From an uncultured Veillonella sp. (GTDB lineage Bacteria; Bacillota; Negativicutes; Veillonellales; Veillonellaceae), in contig UPXS01000025.1 in the NCBI GenBank assembly GCA_900538355.1, positions 1 to 25,316 on the forward strand: a stretch of 25,316 bases of DNA, written 5' to 3'. A program made the position numbers and the translations under genes. The notes below the pieces were generated by a model. That model searched no databases, had not been told where the DNA came from, and saw nothing but the letters and a program-made list of their open reading frames with translations. This document shows, piece after piece, positions 24,444-25,316 of this stretch; within the stretch, counting starts at the first letter, position 1, and each line of letters starts with the position of its first letter.

Positions 24444-24713
24444 TTGATTAATATTAGACCTGTATCAGACTTGCGTAATAAATTTCCTGAAGTTGAAGAA
24501 ACCGTTATTACAACGAATTCGCCTGTATTTTTAACTAAGAATGGATATGGAACTATGGTGTTAATGAGTATTGAACAATATTCAGCATTAACAGATCCTA
24601 TTGAGTACGCCTTGGATGAAGCTGATTCTGCAGCAAAAGAAAGTAAAATTCGATACTCTGGTGCCGATGTATTTCGTCGCGTAAGGGAGAGAATCGATGG
24701 AGCAGAAATATAG
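24444..24713 (+). CDS. Phd/YefM-type antitoxin (89 aa)
   Basis: This is the DNA-binding antitoxin of a type II toxin-antitoxin pair. The N-terminal part is a recognisable Phd/YefM fold: INIRPVSDLRNKFPEVEE, a beta strand (VITTNSPVFLTKNG) and MVLMSIEQYSAL. The C-terminal half is charged and likely disordered until it wraps the toxin. The TTG at 24444 is chosen because AAGGAGG (24429-24435) lies 8 nt ahead and the family motif starts there. The in-frame GTG at 24435 is inside the ribosome site. Its 3' end overlaps the toxin gene by 17 nt. Antitoxins of this family usually repress their own operon. The upstream 24364-24428 is very AT-rich and contains a TATAAT (24381-24386), but no clean promoter pair. 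Confidence 0.88.
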   Translation: MINIRPVSDLRNKFPEVEETVITTNSPVFLTKNGYGTMVLMSIEQYSALTDPIEYALDEADSAAKESKIRYSGADVFRRVRERIDGAEI

Positions 24714-25014
24714 ACTAACGATTTTACCATTATTTGAAGAGGAACTTAATCATATTGTTGATTATATAACTTATGTTCTGCATAATAGAGAAGCAGCTCA
24801 TCAGCTAATTACAGATATTGAGGCTGCTATATACACAAGATTAAGTTGTCCAGAATCTTTTGCCGTATATCCGAGTAAGAAACAACGTGAGTATCCATAT
24901 TATAAAATTATAGTACGTAACTTTTATATCTTTTATGTAGTAATTGAAGATGTAATGGAGGTTCGTCATATTTACTATAATCGGCGAGATTTACAAAATA
25001 TATTAGATGATTAA
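24697..25014 (+). CDS. RelE/ParE-superfamily toxin (105 aa)
   Basis: This is the toxin partner of the preceding antitoxin. The sequence follows the RelE/ParE pattern: YRLTILPLFEEELNHIVDYI, a helical pair (NREAAHQLITDIEAAI), a turn with CPESFAVYP, then strands YYKIIVRNFYIFYVVIED and a C-terminal VRHIYYNRRDLQNIL. RelE members cleave mRNA at the ribosome, while ParE members inhibit gyrase. The conserved arginine and tyrosine at the C-terminus (HIYYNRRD) resemble the RelE/YoeB-like group, but assignment is uncertain. The start ATG overlaps the antitoxin gene by 17 nt, with AGGGAGA (24683-24689) as ribosome site, so the pair is coupled. Full length with no sign of decay. Confidence 0.88.
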   Translation: MEQKYRLTILPLFEEELNHIVDYITYVLHNREAAHQLITDIEAAIYTRLSCPESFAVYPSKKQREYPYYKIIVRNFYIFYVVIEDVMEVRHIYYNRRDLQNILDD

Positions 25015-25019
25015 AAATC

Positions 25020-25054
25020 AAAAGAGCTATAATCACATGTATTATAGCTCTTTT
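25020..25054. terminator. Bidirectional terminator between convergent genes
   Basis: A perfect 14-bp stem, AAAAGAGCTATAAT (25020-25033) with ATTATAGCTCTTTT (25041-25054), encloses a 7-nt loop. T-rich sequence follows on the + strand (TTTTCCTTTT), and A-rich sequence precedes it (T-rich on the - strand). It would end the toxin-antitoxin transcript and the convergent minus-strand gene. Confidence 0.88.
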
Positions 25055-25090
25055 CCTTTTATCCCTAAGTATGGTGAGTAAGGGAGTATT

Positions 25091-25316
25091 TTATTTCCTG
25101 TTTTCATCATGATCGGATCCCTTAGTATTGATTTCGACAGCGAGTTGTTCGCTAAGCACAGAAGTTTCCTCTGTTAATTCTGTCGTAGGATACGAAGTAT
25201 CTTCTAAGTTTACCGTTTCTAATAATTTGTCGATATCGTCCGATTGGATGGATACCTCTTTGTTATACCATTCGCCGAATTCATAAATTACCTTTTCGTT
25301 ACGACGAAAATAGGTA
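25091..25316 (-). CDS. 3' end of an unrecognised minus-strand gene (74 residues visible)
   Basis: On the minus strand a frame is open from the right window edge (first full codon 25315-25313) to a TAA at 25093-25091. It reads TYFRRNEKVIYEFGEWYN at its start and ends in a very acidic, Thr/Ser/Glu-rich tail (SVLSEQLAVEINTKGSDH, then DENRK). There is no Met in the visible part, so the start lies outside. The convergent 14-bp terminator at 25020-25054 is placed well for this gene, which supports it being real. The family is not recognised; the tail looks disordered. Confidence 0.6.
   Translation of the reverse strand, partial: TYFRRNEKVIYEFGEWYNKEVSIQSDDIDKLLETVNLEDTSYPTTELTEETSVLSEQLAVEINTKGSDHDENRK

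Overview
The window looks like a chromosomal segment from a diderm Firmicute of the class Negativicutes, most likely a Veillonella or close relative. This rests on the combination of outer-membrane TonB-dependent receptors and a TonB protein with Firmicute-like strong AGGAGG ribosome sites, moderate-to-low GC and some TTG starts. The genus is an inference; no rRNA or other taxonomic marker lies in the window.

Almost everything from base 1 to 22671 is one same-strand (+) array for uptake and handling of a metal chelate (heme or another tetrapyrrole, corrinoid or siderophore). It begins with the 3' part of tonB (1-690). Module A (808-6103) is an outer-membrane receptor, a lipoprotein binding protein, a FecCD-type permease and an ABC ATPase, joined by overlapping or tightly spaced starts. 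Module B (6123-13057) has two tandem paralogous receptors followed by a second binding protein, permease and ATPase. Module C (13235-22671) is a three-subunit class I chelatase (BchI/ChlI-type AAA+ ATPase, BchD/ChlD-type VWA protein, CobN/BchH-type large subunit), then a third binding protein with no permease of its own and a fourth receptor. The first clear intrinsic terminator on the + strand lies at 22697-22726.

Functionally, four receptors driven by TonB would bring ligands into the periplasm, three lipoproteins would collect them, and two ABC transporters would import them. The cytoplasmic chelatase would then insert or remove the metal. No corrin, heme or chlorophyll biosynthesis gene accompanies the chelatase, so its substrate is probably the imported compound. 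This uptake-plus-chelatase arrangement is the most interesting content of the window.

Non-coding structure includes an 18-bp tandem repeat array just upstream of the chelatase genes (13109-13192), a nested inverted repeat between the two paralogous receptors (8068-8139), and a dyad plus promoter-like region behind tonB (692-785).

The right flank is different: a PLP-dependent aminotransferase (22996-24312) with an AT-rich leader that may form alternative hairpins, a terminator, a Phd/YefM-RelE/ParE toxin-antitoxin pair (24444-25014), a bidirectional terminator, and the 3' end of an unrecognised minus-strand gene (25091-25316) cut by the window edge.
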